A stretch of DNA of 64,000 nucleotides, taken from positions 372,001 through 436,000 of the forward strand of contig NZ_AP014624.1 in assembly GCF_000829375.1 (NCBI RefSeq), given 5' to 3'. Position numbers and translations under genes: made by a program. Source of the stretch: Chryseobacterium sp. StRB126. GTDB taxonomy: Bacteria; Bacteroidota; Bacteroidia; Flavobacteriales; Weeksellaceae. The first letter of the stretch is position 1. The number at the start of each line of letters is the position of its first letter. The notes beneath the pieces are model-generated. The model saw only the letters and a program-made list of their open reading frames with translations. It did no database searches and was not told the DNA's origin. Positions 1 to 9,300 of this stretch are shown piece by piece.

Positions 1-398
1 GATCTACGTATAACCCATCAACAGGAACATATTCAAATATTGAATTTGCCCAAGTAGATGCATATCTAACCAATAATGGGAATGTGGCTTCCACAAACTA
101 TACTTATCATGGAACAACCTATAATGTTGCTAATACCTATGATAGCTCCAATCATCCAATGAAAAATGTAAAGGGCTATGTGAAAATTGATTTATTTTAT
201 TTAAGTGACGGCGAACTGAGTTATAATAATTTAATTAGCAGAAATGAAGATTATACAGGAACTGTAAATGGTAAAAACAAAACAACTGCAGCTCATACTT
301 TTAATAATGCTGCTTACCCTACTAAGAGTGTCATGACTTACACAACCTCAACTTTCGGGACAAATATTCATACATATAACTACGAATACAATAAATAA
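1..398 (+). CDS. C-terminal part of an unrecognised protein (partial)
   Basis: The frame is open from base 3 to the TAA at 396-398, so the window cuts into a longer gene and the GTG at 84 is internal rather than a start. About 131 residues are visible, rich in Asn, Thr, Tyr and Ser, with alternating hydrophobic and polar residues as in a secreted beta-rich domain. No catalytic motif or family signature is recognised. A strong hairpin terminator follows directly, so this is the last gene of its transcript. The true start and length cannot be seen. Confidence 0.7.
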   Translation, partial: STYNPSTGTYSNIEFAQVDAYLTNNGNVASTNYTYHGTTYNVANTYDSSNHPMKNVKGYVKIDLFYLSDGELSYNNLISRNEDYTGTVNGKNKTTAAHTFNNAAYPTKSVMTYTTSTFGTNIHTYNYEYNK

Positions 399-410
399 TT
401 TTTCAAATAA

Positions 411-437
411 AAAGCTCTGGTTTCAGAGCTTTTTTAT
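411..437 (+). terminator. Rho-independent terminator
   Basis: A 9-bp perfect stem, AAAGCTCTG paired with CAGAGCTTT, with a 4-nt loop and followed by a T-rich tail. It lies 13 bases after the stop codon of the truncated first gene. Confidence 0.85.
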
Positions 438-486
438 TTTTCTTCAATATATCCTATAATTTATTATTTTAGTCCAAAATTCAACC

Positions 487-2016
487 ATGAAAAAAATCAC
501 TTTATTGGTGTTTGGGCTCATCCAGACATTTGCATTTTCCCAAACCCAGGATTTAACAACATTAGCGGCAGGAGACCATGTAGGAATGAATGCGCTGTTT
601 GATGATAAAGACAATCTTTACGGCTATGTTTCCATCTATTCTTACGGAAAATCTGGGGATAAAACCAAGAAATTTGAATACGTTATATTGGATAAGAACC
701 TCAATCCTGTTGCCAATAAGGAATTTGAAGGCGATATCACCGCAACCTCTTATTGGGGATATGTGGACTTCAAAGGACAAATTATTCTAAAGCCATCCAT
801 GATGGATTATTCTCTGATAAAAAGCAGAGAAGTCTTCACTCCTGTTTCCATGGTCATCAATCCGAAAACCAATACCATTACCAGAAAGGTATATTATGAT
901 TATCTCGAAGATGGAAGCTTCAAAGAAATCAACGAACCTAAAAGTTGGAAGGAACAGCGTAAGGAAAACCGTGATGAGAAAAAAGATAAAGGGTACAACT
1001 ACGTTTCTGCCGTAGGTGAGCTAAAAGAAGGCGGTTATTTTGCTGTAGAGTACAAAGATTATGGAAAGTATGAAAATAACAACAGCCTTATGAAGTTTGA
1101 TGAAAATAAAAAGGAGGTCTGGAGATATAAATACAATACTGACGGAACCAAGAAAATTTACACCACCTTATCTGTTCTGGAAAGAGATGATAATTATATG
1201 TACTGCATCATGAAAAAAGTAAATGAAAAGCAGAAAACATTCACTCTCTTGGTTCTTGATATGAAAACCGGAAAAGAAACTTCCAACAAACTGGTTACCG
1301 GACTGTCTGATGATACAACAGCTAATATTGATTCTTTCTACTCTGATTACAGAAAAATAGATAATGACAAAACTTTCGATGATAAAGTAGTTCTTGTGGG
1401 AAGAAACTATGATGACTCTCAGTCTGTAGGATTTGCAAGAATGATGGTAGACAAAAAAGATTTTACTACAGATACTAAAACAATCAATTATGAGCCTAAT
1501 ATTGCAGCCTTCCTTCCAAAAGTGAATAAAAACGGAATGGTGGAAAACGGTTATATCCTTCAGACCAAGGATATGTATTTTATGAATGATGGAAGTGTGG
1601 GAATTTTATCTGAAAAATATAAACCAGCAGGACAATATAATGCTCCCAAAACAACAGATCTCGTTTACATCTATACAGATAAAGATTTCAAGGTGAAAAA
1701 TGTTCAGGTTTTTGAAAAAGAAAAATCAAAATGGGTAAACAGTGATTATCTGTTCTCACAATACCTCAACGGTGGAAAAGACGTGGTTTTCTTCTACCGC
1801 GATTACCAGAAAGATGAAGTAACAAGACAGAAAAAGTGGAATCTATTCATCAATACGGTTATTGATGGGAAGTTCAAGCAGGAAATTATTCCTATCTCCG
1901 AAAAAGACAACTATCAGGTAACACCTTATGTTGCCAAAGAAGGCTATATTCTTCTCCGCGAATACAACACAAAAGACAAATACAATAAGATCCGTTTAGA
2001 AAAACTGAACTACTAA
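487..2016 (+). CDS. Exported protein of unknown function, 509 aa
   Basis: The N-terminus has a Lys pair followed by a hydrophobic stretch ending FAFSQ, a typical Sec signal peptide of this group with cleavage near residue 19. The mature part is rich in Lys, Asp and Tyr, with repeated strand-like segments and phrases such as YIYTDKDF and VLDMKTGKE. This resembles a beta-propeller or WD-like exported protein, but no family is recognised. It stands alone between two terminators, so it is probably monocistronic. The ATG at 487 fits the signal peptide exactly. Location is inferred to be periplasm or outer-membrane surface. No T9SS C-terminal domain is evident. Confidence 0.75.
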   Translation: MKKITLLVFGLIQTFAFSQTQDLTTLAAGDHVGMNALFDDKDNLYGYVSIYSYGKSGDKTKKFEYVILDKNLNPVANKEFEGDITATSYWGYVDFKGQIILKPSMMDYSLIKSREVFTPVSMVINPKTNTITRKVYYDYLEDGSFKEINEPKSWKEQRKENRDEKKDKGYNYVSAVGELKEGGYFAVEYKDYGKYENNNSLMKFDENKKEVWRYKYNTDGTKKIYTTLSVLERDDNYMYCIMKKVNEKQKTFTLLVLDMKTGKETSNKLVTGLSDDTTANIDSFYSDYRKIDNDKTFDDKVVLVGRNYDDSQSVGFARMMVDKKDFTTDTKTINYEPNIAAFLPKVNKNGMVENGYILQTKDMYFMNDGSVGILSEKYKPAGQYNAPKTTDLVYIYTDKDFKVKNVQVFEKEKSKWVNSDYLFSQYLNGGKDVVFFYRDYQKDEVTRQKKWNLFINTVIDGKFKQEIIPISEKDNYQVTPYVAKEGYILLREYNTKDKYNKIRLEKLNY

Positions 2017-2054
2017 TCCACAGCATTTTCTATTCGTGCATTCGTTGCTAAAAC

Positions 2055-2090
2055 AAAAGCTATCTCCTGTTTGAGATAGCTTTTTATTTC
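2055..2090 (+). terminator. Rho-independent terminator
   Basis: A 12-bp stem, AAAAGCTATCTC paired with GAGATAGCTTTT, around loop CTGTTT and followed by T-rich sequence, 38 bases after the stop of the 509-aa gene. Confidence 0.85.
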
Positions 2091-2170
2091 TAAAAATTCG
2101 CTGCTGTTTTAATGGCCTGACAGATCAAGGAGATCACGCAGATTTGTGGGAGCATTATTCGTCTTTACTA

Positions 2171-3511
2171 TCATTTTGATGTTGTAGCAATTCCGGCAGC
2201 CTGATAATAATCTGAAATATTTTTAATCTCATCCAGGCTTAGGTTCCACATGAAATTCAGAAATTGTTGATAGCTTTCACTTTGACCCTTAGGCTCCACC
2301 CTGTCCAGATAGCGGTTCAGATTATAATTTTTTCGGGCTTCATAAATTTTAGAAAAACATTTTCCCAGCCAATTTTTATAGTATTTTTCTTCTTCACCAT
2401 CCTGAAGGAATTGCATCGCTACATAAATCCCCAATCCATAATCTTCTGAATGAAAATAATTTGGAAGGATCTCCATTCTTGCGGTCTTTTTCAGAGCAAG
2501 ATAAGCCTCTGACGGTTTTTCCGGTTCTTCGGAAATATTCAGCTCAGGAAAAGTTTTTTTAAGACTCTCTATTCTTTTTACCATTTCAGGGTGAGATGCT
2601 AAAGAGTCTTTATTCAGTTTTTCTTTATAAAAGTTATAATTGTAGAGTGAAAAATCTTCTTTCTTCATCCACTTCTCACTGAAAGCCTGCTTTGGAAGAT
2701 CAAAAAGCTTCTTATAGGTCTCTATTTTAAGTTCTCTTGGAGAGATTGTATCAAATATTTGAAGTTTTTGTAGTCCGTTGATAAATTCACTCTTCTTAAA
2801 ATCACTGTTTTTAAAAATAACATATCCCAGATTGTCTGCCTGCATTTCAAGCTTTCTCTTCTCTACACTTTTTTTGTAAATCCTGTTTTTAAGAATATCA
2901 AATGCTTTTTCATTACGCCCCAGGCTGAGTCGATCTGTTGTTTCCTTGATATTTTGTACTGCAGATTTATCCAATGTATTCTGTTCAACAATATTCAGGA
3001 CAGATTTCAGCGTATGATCTTCTATTTTATGCCCTAGTTCATGGGAAATTACACCCGCTACCTGAGCTTCATTATCCATCCAGTTATACAGTCCCATGTT
3101 AATAACAAAAGTTCCATCTGCCAGACAATAAGCATTAGGAGTATTATCTCTTGCAATCAAAATTTTAAGATCCTGAGGTATTTTTGGGTTATTTTTTCTG
3201 AGACGTTCTACCAAAGATTTAATGACCGCATCAAATTCAGACTTGAACACAAAGTCTTTGTTTTTCACCTGATTTTCAAAATCAGTTCCGAATTCTTTAT
3301 AAATTTTAGACATTTCAGAACCCGTTCTTCCTGAATATTGTGACCTTAGCCCTTTTATCAGGCTTTCGTTGTGAGCTGTAAAATTTTTCAAGAATTCTTT
3401 CCGCTGAAGGTAATCTGCAGTATCTATCGCTTTATAGGTCTGGGAAATCCCTGCTGCTGACAGCAGGAAGCACATCAATACAATAAGTTTTCTGGTCATG
3501 TTTTTCATCAA
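2171..3511 (-). CDS. M48-family zinc metalloprotease, exported
   Basis: The zinc-binding motif HELGH is at residues about 157-161. It is followed downstream by the EMQADNLGY segment, which carries the third zinc-ligand glutamate typical of M48 peptidases (the HtpX/Ste24/BepA group). The N-terminus MKNMTRKLIVLMCFLLSAAGISQ is a Sec signal peptide, so the enzyme should act in the periplasm or at the outer membrane, unlike membrane-embedded HtpX. The likely role is protein quality control, but the substrate is unknown. The C-terminal 150 residues are helical and unrecognised; no TPR repeat could be assigned. It is divergent from the serine hydrolase gene with an 85-bp shared promoter gap. A start one codon downstream is also possible. 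Confidence 0.88.
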   Translation of the reverse strand: MMKNMTRKLIVLMCFLLSAAGISQTYKAIDTADYLQRKEFLKNFTAHNESLIKGLRSQYSGRTGSEMSKIYKEFGTDFENQVKNKDFVFKSEFDAVIKSLVERLRKNNPKIPQDLKILIARDNTPNAYCLADGTFVINMGLYNWMDNEAQVAGVISHELGHKIEDHTLKSVLNIVEQNTLDKSAVQNIKETTDRLSLGRNEKAFDILKNRIYKKSVEKRKLEMQADNLGYVIFKNSDFKKSEFINGLQKLQIFDTISPRELKIETYKKLFDLPKQAFSEKWMKKEDFSLYNYNFYKEKLNKDSLASHPEMVKRIESLKKTFPELNISEEPEKPSEAYLALKKTARMEILPNYFHSEDYGLGIYVAMQFLQDGEEEKYYKNWLGKCFSKIYEARKNYNLNRYLDRVEPKGQSESYQQFLNFMWNLSLDEIKNISDYYQAAGIATTSK

Positions 3512-3567
3512 TTAAACAAAAATAATGTATTTGATGATTCATTTTTATTTTTTCACCCAAATTATTT

Positions 3568-3575
3568 TAAATTTG
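3568..3575 (+). promoter_or_regulatory. -7 promoter box of the serine hydrolase gene
   Basis: TAAATTTG matches the Bacteroidota TAnnTTTG -7 element and lies 21 bases before the ATG at 3597. Confidence 0.6.
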
Positions 3576-3596
3576 TTAAAGACCGATTGACAAAAA

Positions 3597-4730
3597 ATGA
3601 GAATACTAAAATACATGATAGGAGGAGCTGCAGCCGGAGCTGCGGCAGCTTACTTTTTCGGATATGATTATTTATTCAGTGGTATTTCCAAAACCTACCT
3701 TAAAGGAAGATCAAGTGCCCATATTGATGATGGAAATCTATTTCCCAGTAATTCTATTGCTGCAGGATCTCCCAAACAATGGGAAGAACATGCTGAATAT
3801 AATAAAAAAGAACTACCTAAAGTTTTAGTTGATGATTTAAAACAGTCTAAAACAGCATCTTTTATAGTGATAAAGAATGGTGAAATTATTCACGAACAAT
3901 ATTGGGACGGCTATAATCAGCTTTCACAAACCAATTCTTTTTCTATGGCCAAAGCTGTGACTGTCATGCTTTTGGGGAAAGCTCTGGAAGAAGGACTTAT
4001 CAACAACATTGATGAAAAGCTTTCTGACTTTCATGCTGAATTTAAAGAGAAAACTTTCGGAAATGAAGTCACTCTTAAAAATCTGGCTCAGATGGAATCC
4101 GGCCTCGATTGGGATGAAAACTATAATAATCCGTTTCTGCCCAATGCCAAAGCTTATTATGGAAAGAGTCTGGTAAAGGCTGTATTTTCACGAAAATTCA
4201 AAGAGCAGCCGGGAACAAGATTTGAATATCAAAGCGGAACCACTCAGCTTCTTGGTTTTGCTCTGAAAAAAGCACTGAAGCAGCCATTGGCAAGCTATCT
4301 ATCTGAAAAATTCTGGATTCCAATGGGAATGGAACAAAATGCGAAATGGAGCACTGATGACCATGGAATGGAAAAAACCTATTGCTGTATTCATTCCAAT
4401 ACAAGGGACTTTGCAAAAATTGGACAGCTGTTTCTGAATGATGGCAAAATTGGAGATCAGCAGATCCTTAATACAGATTTTATTGAGCAGATGAGAACTC
4501 CGACAGAAAAATCGGAAAACATTTACGGAATGGGGCTTTGGACCAATCATGACAACCCAATCAAACATTATTATTTTCTAGGTCTTCAGGGGCAATATAT
4601 CATTATGGTTCCGGAACATAATATGGTGATCGTGAAAACAGGAAGCTATGCTAATAATCCTAAAAATGATAGAGGAAGACCGGATCAGGTGAAGTTTTTG
4701 GTTAATGAAGCCGTACAATTATTCCAATAA
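3597..4730 (+). CDS. Serine hydrolase, class C beta-lactamase / esterase family
   Basis: The protein has the SxxK catalytic motif SMAK at residues 116-119 and a downstream FEYQSGT segment that fits the Y-x-S/N motif of the beta-lactamase-related family (AmpC fold; includes esterases and D-aminopeptidases). An N-terminal stretch of small and hydrophobic residues (GGAAAGAAAAYFFGYDYLF) looks like a membrane anchor or signal. The length of 377 aa fits the family. True beta-lactamase activity is not implied, because most relatives are esterases or peptidases of unknown substrate. The next gene starts 4 bases after the stop, so the two are co-transcribed. Confidence 0.85.
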   Translation: MRILKYMIGGAAAGAAAAYFFGYDYLFSGISKTYLKGRSSAHIDDGNLFPSNSIAAGSPKQWEEHAEYNKKELPKVLVDDLKQSKTASFIVIKNGEIIHEQYWDGYNQLSQTNSFSMAKAVTVMLLGKALEEGLINNIDEKLSDFHAEFKEKTFGNEVTLKNLAQMESGLDWDENYNNPFLPNAKAYYGKSLVKAVFSRKFKEQPGTRFEYQSGTTQLLGFALKKALKQPLASYLSEKFWIPMGMEQNAKWSTDDHGMEKTYCCIHSNTRDFAKIGQLFLNDGKIGDQQILNTDFIEQMRTPTEKSENIYGMGLWTNHDNPIKHYYFLGLQGQYIIMVPEHNMVIVKTGSYANNPKNDRGRPDQVKFLVNEAVQLFQ

Positions 4731-4734
4731 AAAC

Positions 4735-5346
4735 ATGGAAAAATACAGCTCAACAATAGATACTTATATTGAAAAGTCGCAGGATTTTGCAAGGCCGATT
4801 CTGAATTATTTACGCGAAACCGTTCATGAGTACTGCCCAGACGCAGAAGAAACCATGAAGTGGAGTTTTCCACATTTTATTTACAAAGGGAAAAACCTTT
4901 GTGCTATGGCTTCTTTCAAACAACACTGTACCTTCGGGTTCTGGCTGGAAAAAGAGATAAAAACCATTCAGGAAATTACTCAAGATATTGAGAAGAGCTC
5001 TATGTTTAGCTTAGGCAGAATCACCAGGATTGAAGATCTTCCCTCAAAACCTCAGCTGAAAAAAGCCATTAAAGAAGCTATGGAGCTTACAGATATGGGG
5101 GTTACCATGAAAAAAGCAGCCCCTTCCAAAACAGAAGTAGAAATTCCTGATTATTTTCAATCTGCATTAGAAGCTCAGTCAAAAACATTAGCCATTTTTG
5201 AAAAAGCCTCACCATCCTTCAGAAAAGAATATATCACATGGATTATAGATGCGAAAACAGAAACTACCCGCAATAAAAGAATGGAGCAGGCTTTGGAATG
5301 GATTGCAGAAGGAAAAGGAAGGAATTGGAAGTATGAGAGGAAGTAA
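4735..5346 (+). CDS. DUF1801 / YdeI-OmdA family protein
   Basis: The N-terminal half, with EETMKWSFPHFIYKGKNLC, matches the DUF1801 (YdhG-like) fold. The C-terminal third, with TWIIDAKTETTRNKRMEQAL and ending in a basic tail, is the YdeI/OmpD-associated (OmdA, bacteriocin-protection) segment; this two-part arrangement is common in the family. It is predicted to be soluble and cytoplasmic. The precise biochemical role is unknown. I chose ATG 4735 (MEKYSS...) over an in-frame ATG at 4705, because the latter lies inside the upstream gene and would add ten residues outside the family alignment. Confidence 0.82.
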   Translation: MEKYSSTIDTYIEKSQDFARPILNYLRETVHEYCPDAEETMKWSFPHFIYKGKNLCAMASFKQHCTFGFWLEKEIKTIQEITQDIEKSSMFSLGRITRIEDLPSKPQLKKAIKEAMELTDMGVTMKKAAPSKTEVEIPDYFQSALEAQSKTLAIFEKASPSFRKEYITWIIDAKTETTRNKRMEQALEWIAEGKGRNWKYERK

Positions 5347-5376
5347 GAGTTTCAAAATTTATACTAACATCAAACA

Positions 5377-5405
5377 AAAGATCCCCCAAATTTAGGGGGA
5401 TCTTT
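5377..5405. terminator. Bidirectional terminator between convergent genes
   Basis: A perfect 11-bp stem, AAAGATCCCCC paired with GGGGGATCTTT, with a 7-nt loop. It has T-rich flanks on both strands and lies between the stops of convergent genes (5346 and 5428). Confidence 0.85.
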
Positions 5406-5427
5406 ATTGATTTGAATAATAGTATTA

Positions 5428-6060
5428 TTATTTACTCTGTTCAAGTTTTACATCTTTCGGAAGATCAAAAAAAGAATCGGCTACATCTTTATTATCTATC
5501 TTGGTTGCAATACTTACCATTTTAAACTGTTGATTTTCAATAATCATTTTTAATGGAAAAGCTCTTGCTTTGGAAATATAATCATACCAATTACCGAATT
5601 TATGATTCTTGAAAAGATTCGGATCTACACTAACTGAGGAATTGAAATAATATTTCTGAATTCCACTTTTACATACTAAGATCACTTCATCACATGTTTT
5701 ACCAAGTATTGTAGCAGCATTCTTTTTGACTTCTGCTTTCAATACCTCATCTCCTTGTATGCTACAATCATTCCAGTATACCGTTTCAGAGTTTCCCATC
5801 TTGTTGTAAAGCTTATTTTCTTTATTGATATACAATTGCCAAAGAATAAGTTTTCCATTGGAAATAGATTTATAATTTCCATTTTGGGTAAAGTAATTCT
5901 GAGTGGTTCCCAGCATTACATTCAGCTGGTTATTACTAAGCTGTGCCACTTTACTTTCATAAGTATTGGAATACACTATTTCTCCTTTGAAATTTTGTGA
6001 GTGTAAAATTCCTGACAAACATATCAGCAAGATTCTCAATATATTTTTCATACTATCCAT
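5428..6060 (-). CDS. Exported protein of unknown function, last gene of the RHS operon
   Basis: A signal peptide (MKNILRILLICLSGILHSQ, starting at internal Met 4) precedes about 190 residues. These carry motifs such as KGEIVYSNTY near the start and FFDLPKDVKLEQ at the end, similar in layout to the exported GLPGLI/DUF4412-type proteins of Bacteroidota, though no family is certain. The ATG overlaps the stop of the preceding gene by one base (TAATG), indicating translational coupling; the ATG at 6051 would give an ideal signal peptide. It sits downstream of an RHS-core gene, a common place for immunity or accessory genes, but nothing in the sequence proves such a role. Confidence 0.65.
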   Translation of the reverse strand: MDSMKNILRILLICLSGILHSQNFKGEIVYSNTYESKVAQLSNNQLNVMLGTTQNYFTQNGNYKSISNGKLILWQLYINKENKLYNKMGNSETVYWNDCSIQGDEVLKAEVKKNAATILGKTCDEVILVCKSGIQKYYFNSSVSVDPNLFKNHKFGNWYDYISKARAFPLKMIIENQQFKMVSIATKIDNKDVADSFFDLPKDVKLEQSK

Positions 6061-6383
6061 TAAAACTGATCATTAAACTGGGTTATCATTAATTCAGGTT
6101 TAGTTTTTGAGTACTTTACCTTGACTGTATCTCCCACTTTAAAGTTTTCAGACTCAGAAAAACCATCTGATTCGATATATTCGGTTCCATTAACAGTATA
6201 TTTTACCCATACATTATTACCTTTGTATGTAGACTTTTTTGTTACTATTCCATTGGTAATTTCATAGTCTTGGTTCACATAGTCAATATCTTCCAATACA
6301 TTCTTTCGGATTGTAGTTGCTATAAAATATATTCCTAACATTAAGACTGCTATAGTAGCAAAAACTTTTAATTTATCTTTCAT
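6060..6383 (-). CDS. Small single-pass membrane protein, DUF3592-like
   Basis: About 107 aa. One hydrophobic segment near the N-terminus (VFATIAVLMLGIYFIATTI) is followed by a beta-rich domain with the pattern GIVTKK...WVKYTVNGTEY...FKVGDTVKVKYSKTKPE, which resembles DUF3592-type extracytoplasmic domains. I chose ATG 6383, four bases after the stop of the RHS gene, rather than the ATG at 6398 that lies inside it; the choice starts directly at the basic end MKDKLK of the membrane segment. Its position immediately after the RHS toxin-type tip makes it the best placed candidate immunity protein, but this is positional inference only. Confidence 0.65.
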   Translation of the reverse strand: MKDKLKVFATIAVLMLGIYFIATTIRKNVLEDIDYVNQDYEITNGIVTKKSTYKGNNVWVKYTVNGTEYIESDGFSESENFKVGDTVKVKYSKTKPELMITQFNDQF

Positions 6384-6387
6384 ATTA

Positions 6388-9300
6388 TTAAAACCCAAAC
6401 CATGATTTTATTTTATCTCCTAACGATCCTTGAATGGCTTTATTAACAATTTCTCCATTTTTCACTACGGTTTTCGTTATTTTGGCAGCAGCAGCATTTT
6501 TTCTTGCTACTTGAGCTACAGCCTTTGATTTCGCTAATTTAGAGGTAGCTAACGTTGCATTTACTCCATACATATTCCTTCCTCCATTGGTTAGTCTATT
6601 AAAATTATTGGTAGCCAGCGTTACATTTCTTAAGGCCTTTGTTTCTGCTACAGTGGCTTTTGCCAAAAACTTACCTGATACTTTATTTAACTGTTTCGCT
6701 GCAGCCCCGCCTGCTTTTCCAGCTGCAACATCCATTAAACCGTCAGCCCAAGCTTTACTACCAGACTTTTTACCATTGAAAATATTCTGATTTCCTTCAT
6801 TTCCGGAATAATCTACAGCTGCTTTAGCGACTACTGATCCTGCCTCTACAAGGAATTTGGCTCCAACACCAAGGCCTGCACCGGCTAATGCTCCTTTACC
6901 TGTTTCTATAGCAACATCAGCCCAGTCTACTTCTTTGAATGATTTTCCTGACAAAAGCTGTCCACCTAATTCCAGACCACCCCCAATCAGAGCTCCTCCC
7001 AGTGCAGTCAGACAGTTGGGACATCTTCCATCCGGATCATCATACCTGATCGGATCATTATATCCATAGGCGTATGGGTTTAGGTTCTTTACGTTAAATA
7101 CTCCGCCCCCATTAGCAAGAAGTATTCCTGCAGAGATATCATCGTCATCATCATCATCTGCTTCATTTGGATTAAAGGTAAAATCAAGATCTTTTATCAG
7201 CGGATCTGATGTAGTCCATCTACCAACATCAGGCATATAATGACGCCATCCGTAATCATACATTCCTGTCTCCTGGAGCTCTTTTCTGTTATACTTATAG
7301 TTTTTATAACTTCCTGCTCCAAAATAAGCTCCTCCTGTTTTTAAATGATTCATTCCAAAAGGATAGTAATCATTGGCATCAGTGATTTCAAAAGCCCCAT
7401 TCTGGTTATTTCTACTGAAACTTACCCTTACATTCCCCAAATGGTCTTTGTACTGGTAAATATAGGATTTTTTCTGATAATCATAGAATCCTTCGGTTGT
7501 TGCAAAGAATTGGAGCTCTGGATTATGAGGGTTTTTAACAATAGGATCAATCGGTAGAGGATCCAGATCAATTGGTGGTATTTTTTTGAAGGCTTCCATC
7601 TCAAGAGCGACCTGAGATTCCGAAGATGTTTTAGAAAACATATCAGTACTACCGCCGCCGCCATTATTTGAAGCGGTTTTATTTAAATACTGAAATCCGT
7701 CAAGATAGTCTGTAATCTCTTTAGTCCAGGTTGTACTCGTAATTCCTATACTTGTGAGGGTATTCTCTTTACGAACTTTTACCCCATCAGATCGGAACTT
7801 ACTATTTATCTCTGTAGTGACTTGTCCACCACCTATCACCAATGAATTCTGTAAATTTAAATGATTATAACCAATATCTGAGATCTGTTTATCGAACATA
7901 TTTTTCATATTCCCATTCAGGTCGTATTCAATAAGAGATCCTACAGTACCTTCATACCCGGATTTATTCTTACTGAGGTCTTTCATTTTTACCGCATGGT
8001 TTCCTACATTGGTATATTCGATATTGTCAATTACAGTAGCTGTTGTATTCCCGTTTTCCATCACAGATGTTCTGTAAAGGTTTGTAATATTTCCGTTTAA
8101 GTCATAGTCGATGGATTCTGTATGCTCTCTGGAATAGGGATTATTCGGATTTTGATAATATCCGGCTGTCACTCTGTTTAAGCTATCATAAACATATCCA
8201 TATCTTTTAGGCTCCATTGGAGGATTTGCTCCTATCGATTCCACAGCCCTCCAGTCTACTTCTGCAATATTTCCGTTATATCTAGCCTGCACATCTTTTC
8301 CTGCAAATAAAACAGGGTCCGGCTTTGTGATACCATTCTTCTGGTTATATTTAATTTTATATGCAAATAGTTTTCCACCCAAGTCAGGAATTCCCATCTG
8401 ATCTTTGTTGACATCTGTCAACCAGCCTTTAACATTGTAAGCATAATCAATACTTTGCAGGTTGTTTCCCACCTTTTTGGTAGCTAACTGAGCAAACTCG
8501 TTATAAATATTCTCTGCCAATAACTGTTCCGGCCAATAATCTACCTGGTGATAATGTTTTAACAATCTGTTCTGATTATCATATTCAAAACGTTCTTTCA
8601 CATTAACCTCTGGTTCAGTAGTTCTTCTGAAATGCTTTGTTTTTGTACTCAGAGTAACTCCGGAAAAATCCAGATCCGTTTCTATTCTGGTATATCCCCC
8701 CAAATAGTTAATAGAATGGGATCCTATCACTCTTGCTTTATCATCATAAAGAGTGTAATTCTTCGTCCAATTATCATCTTCAACATTCTTCAACAGAGTT
8801 GCTACAGGTAATCCTTTGGTGCTTCTTCCGTCTGCATTAGGAACCTCTGTAAGCACAGTCTTTCCCGGAATAGTAAGATCAGGATTAAAATTATATGGAG
8901 GATAGCTGTCATAATAATTGACACTTAGTAGAGTAGGAATTTGCCCAACAAAATTATTATCTGTATAATAAACAGTTATTCCATTTCGGGTAAATCCGGT
9001 GGAATTTCTGCTTTCGATAATCAGTAGATCTTTTATTTCATTTTGTCTGTCAGCCCTTTCTCCTCCTGTTAAATAGCCTGTGTACACTACTCTTCCCAAC
9101 TTATCATACTTAGAGATCACCCATTTATTTTGAGCTCTCAAATTAGCATCCTGAGATAATATTAGTCTGTCCGATTTATCATATACCATATACTCCCAGT
9201 CTTTTCCCGGAAGCTTTTTTTCTACCATAAGGTTTCCACCATTATACCGATATTCGTAAGCCAGATTGTCCTGATCTGCAGGAGTCCAGCTCTGGATTTT

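Noticed and set aside
3597..4730. Class C beta-lactamase resistance gene
   Set aside because: SxxK and YxS motifs occur throughout the esterase/peptidase superfamily; no lactamase-specific KTG context was identified.
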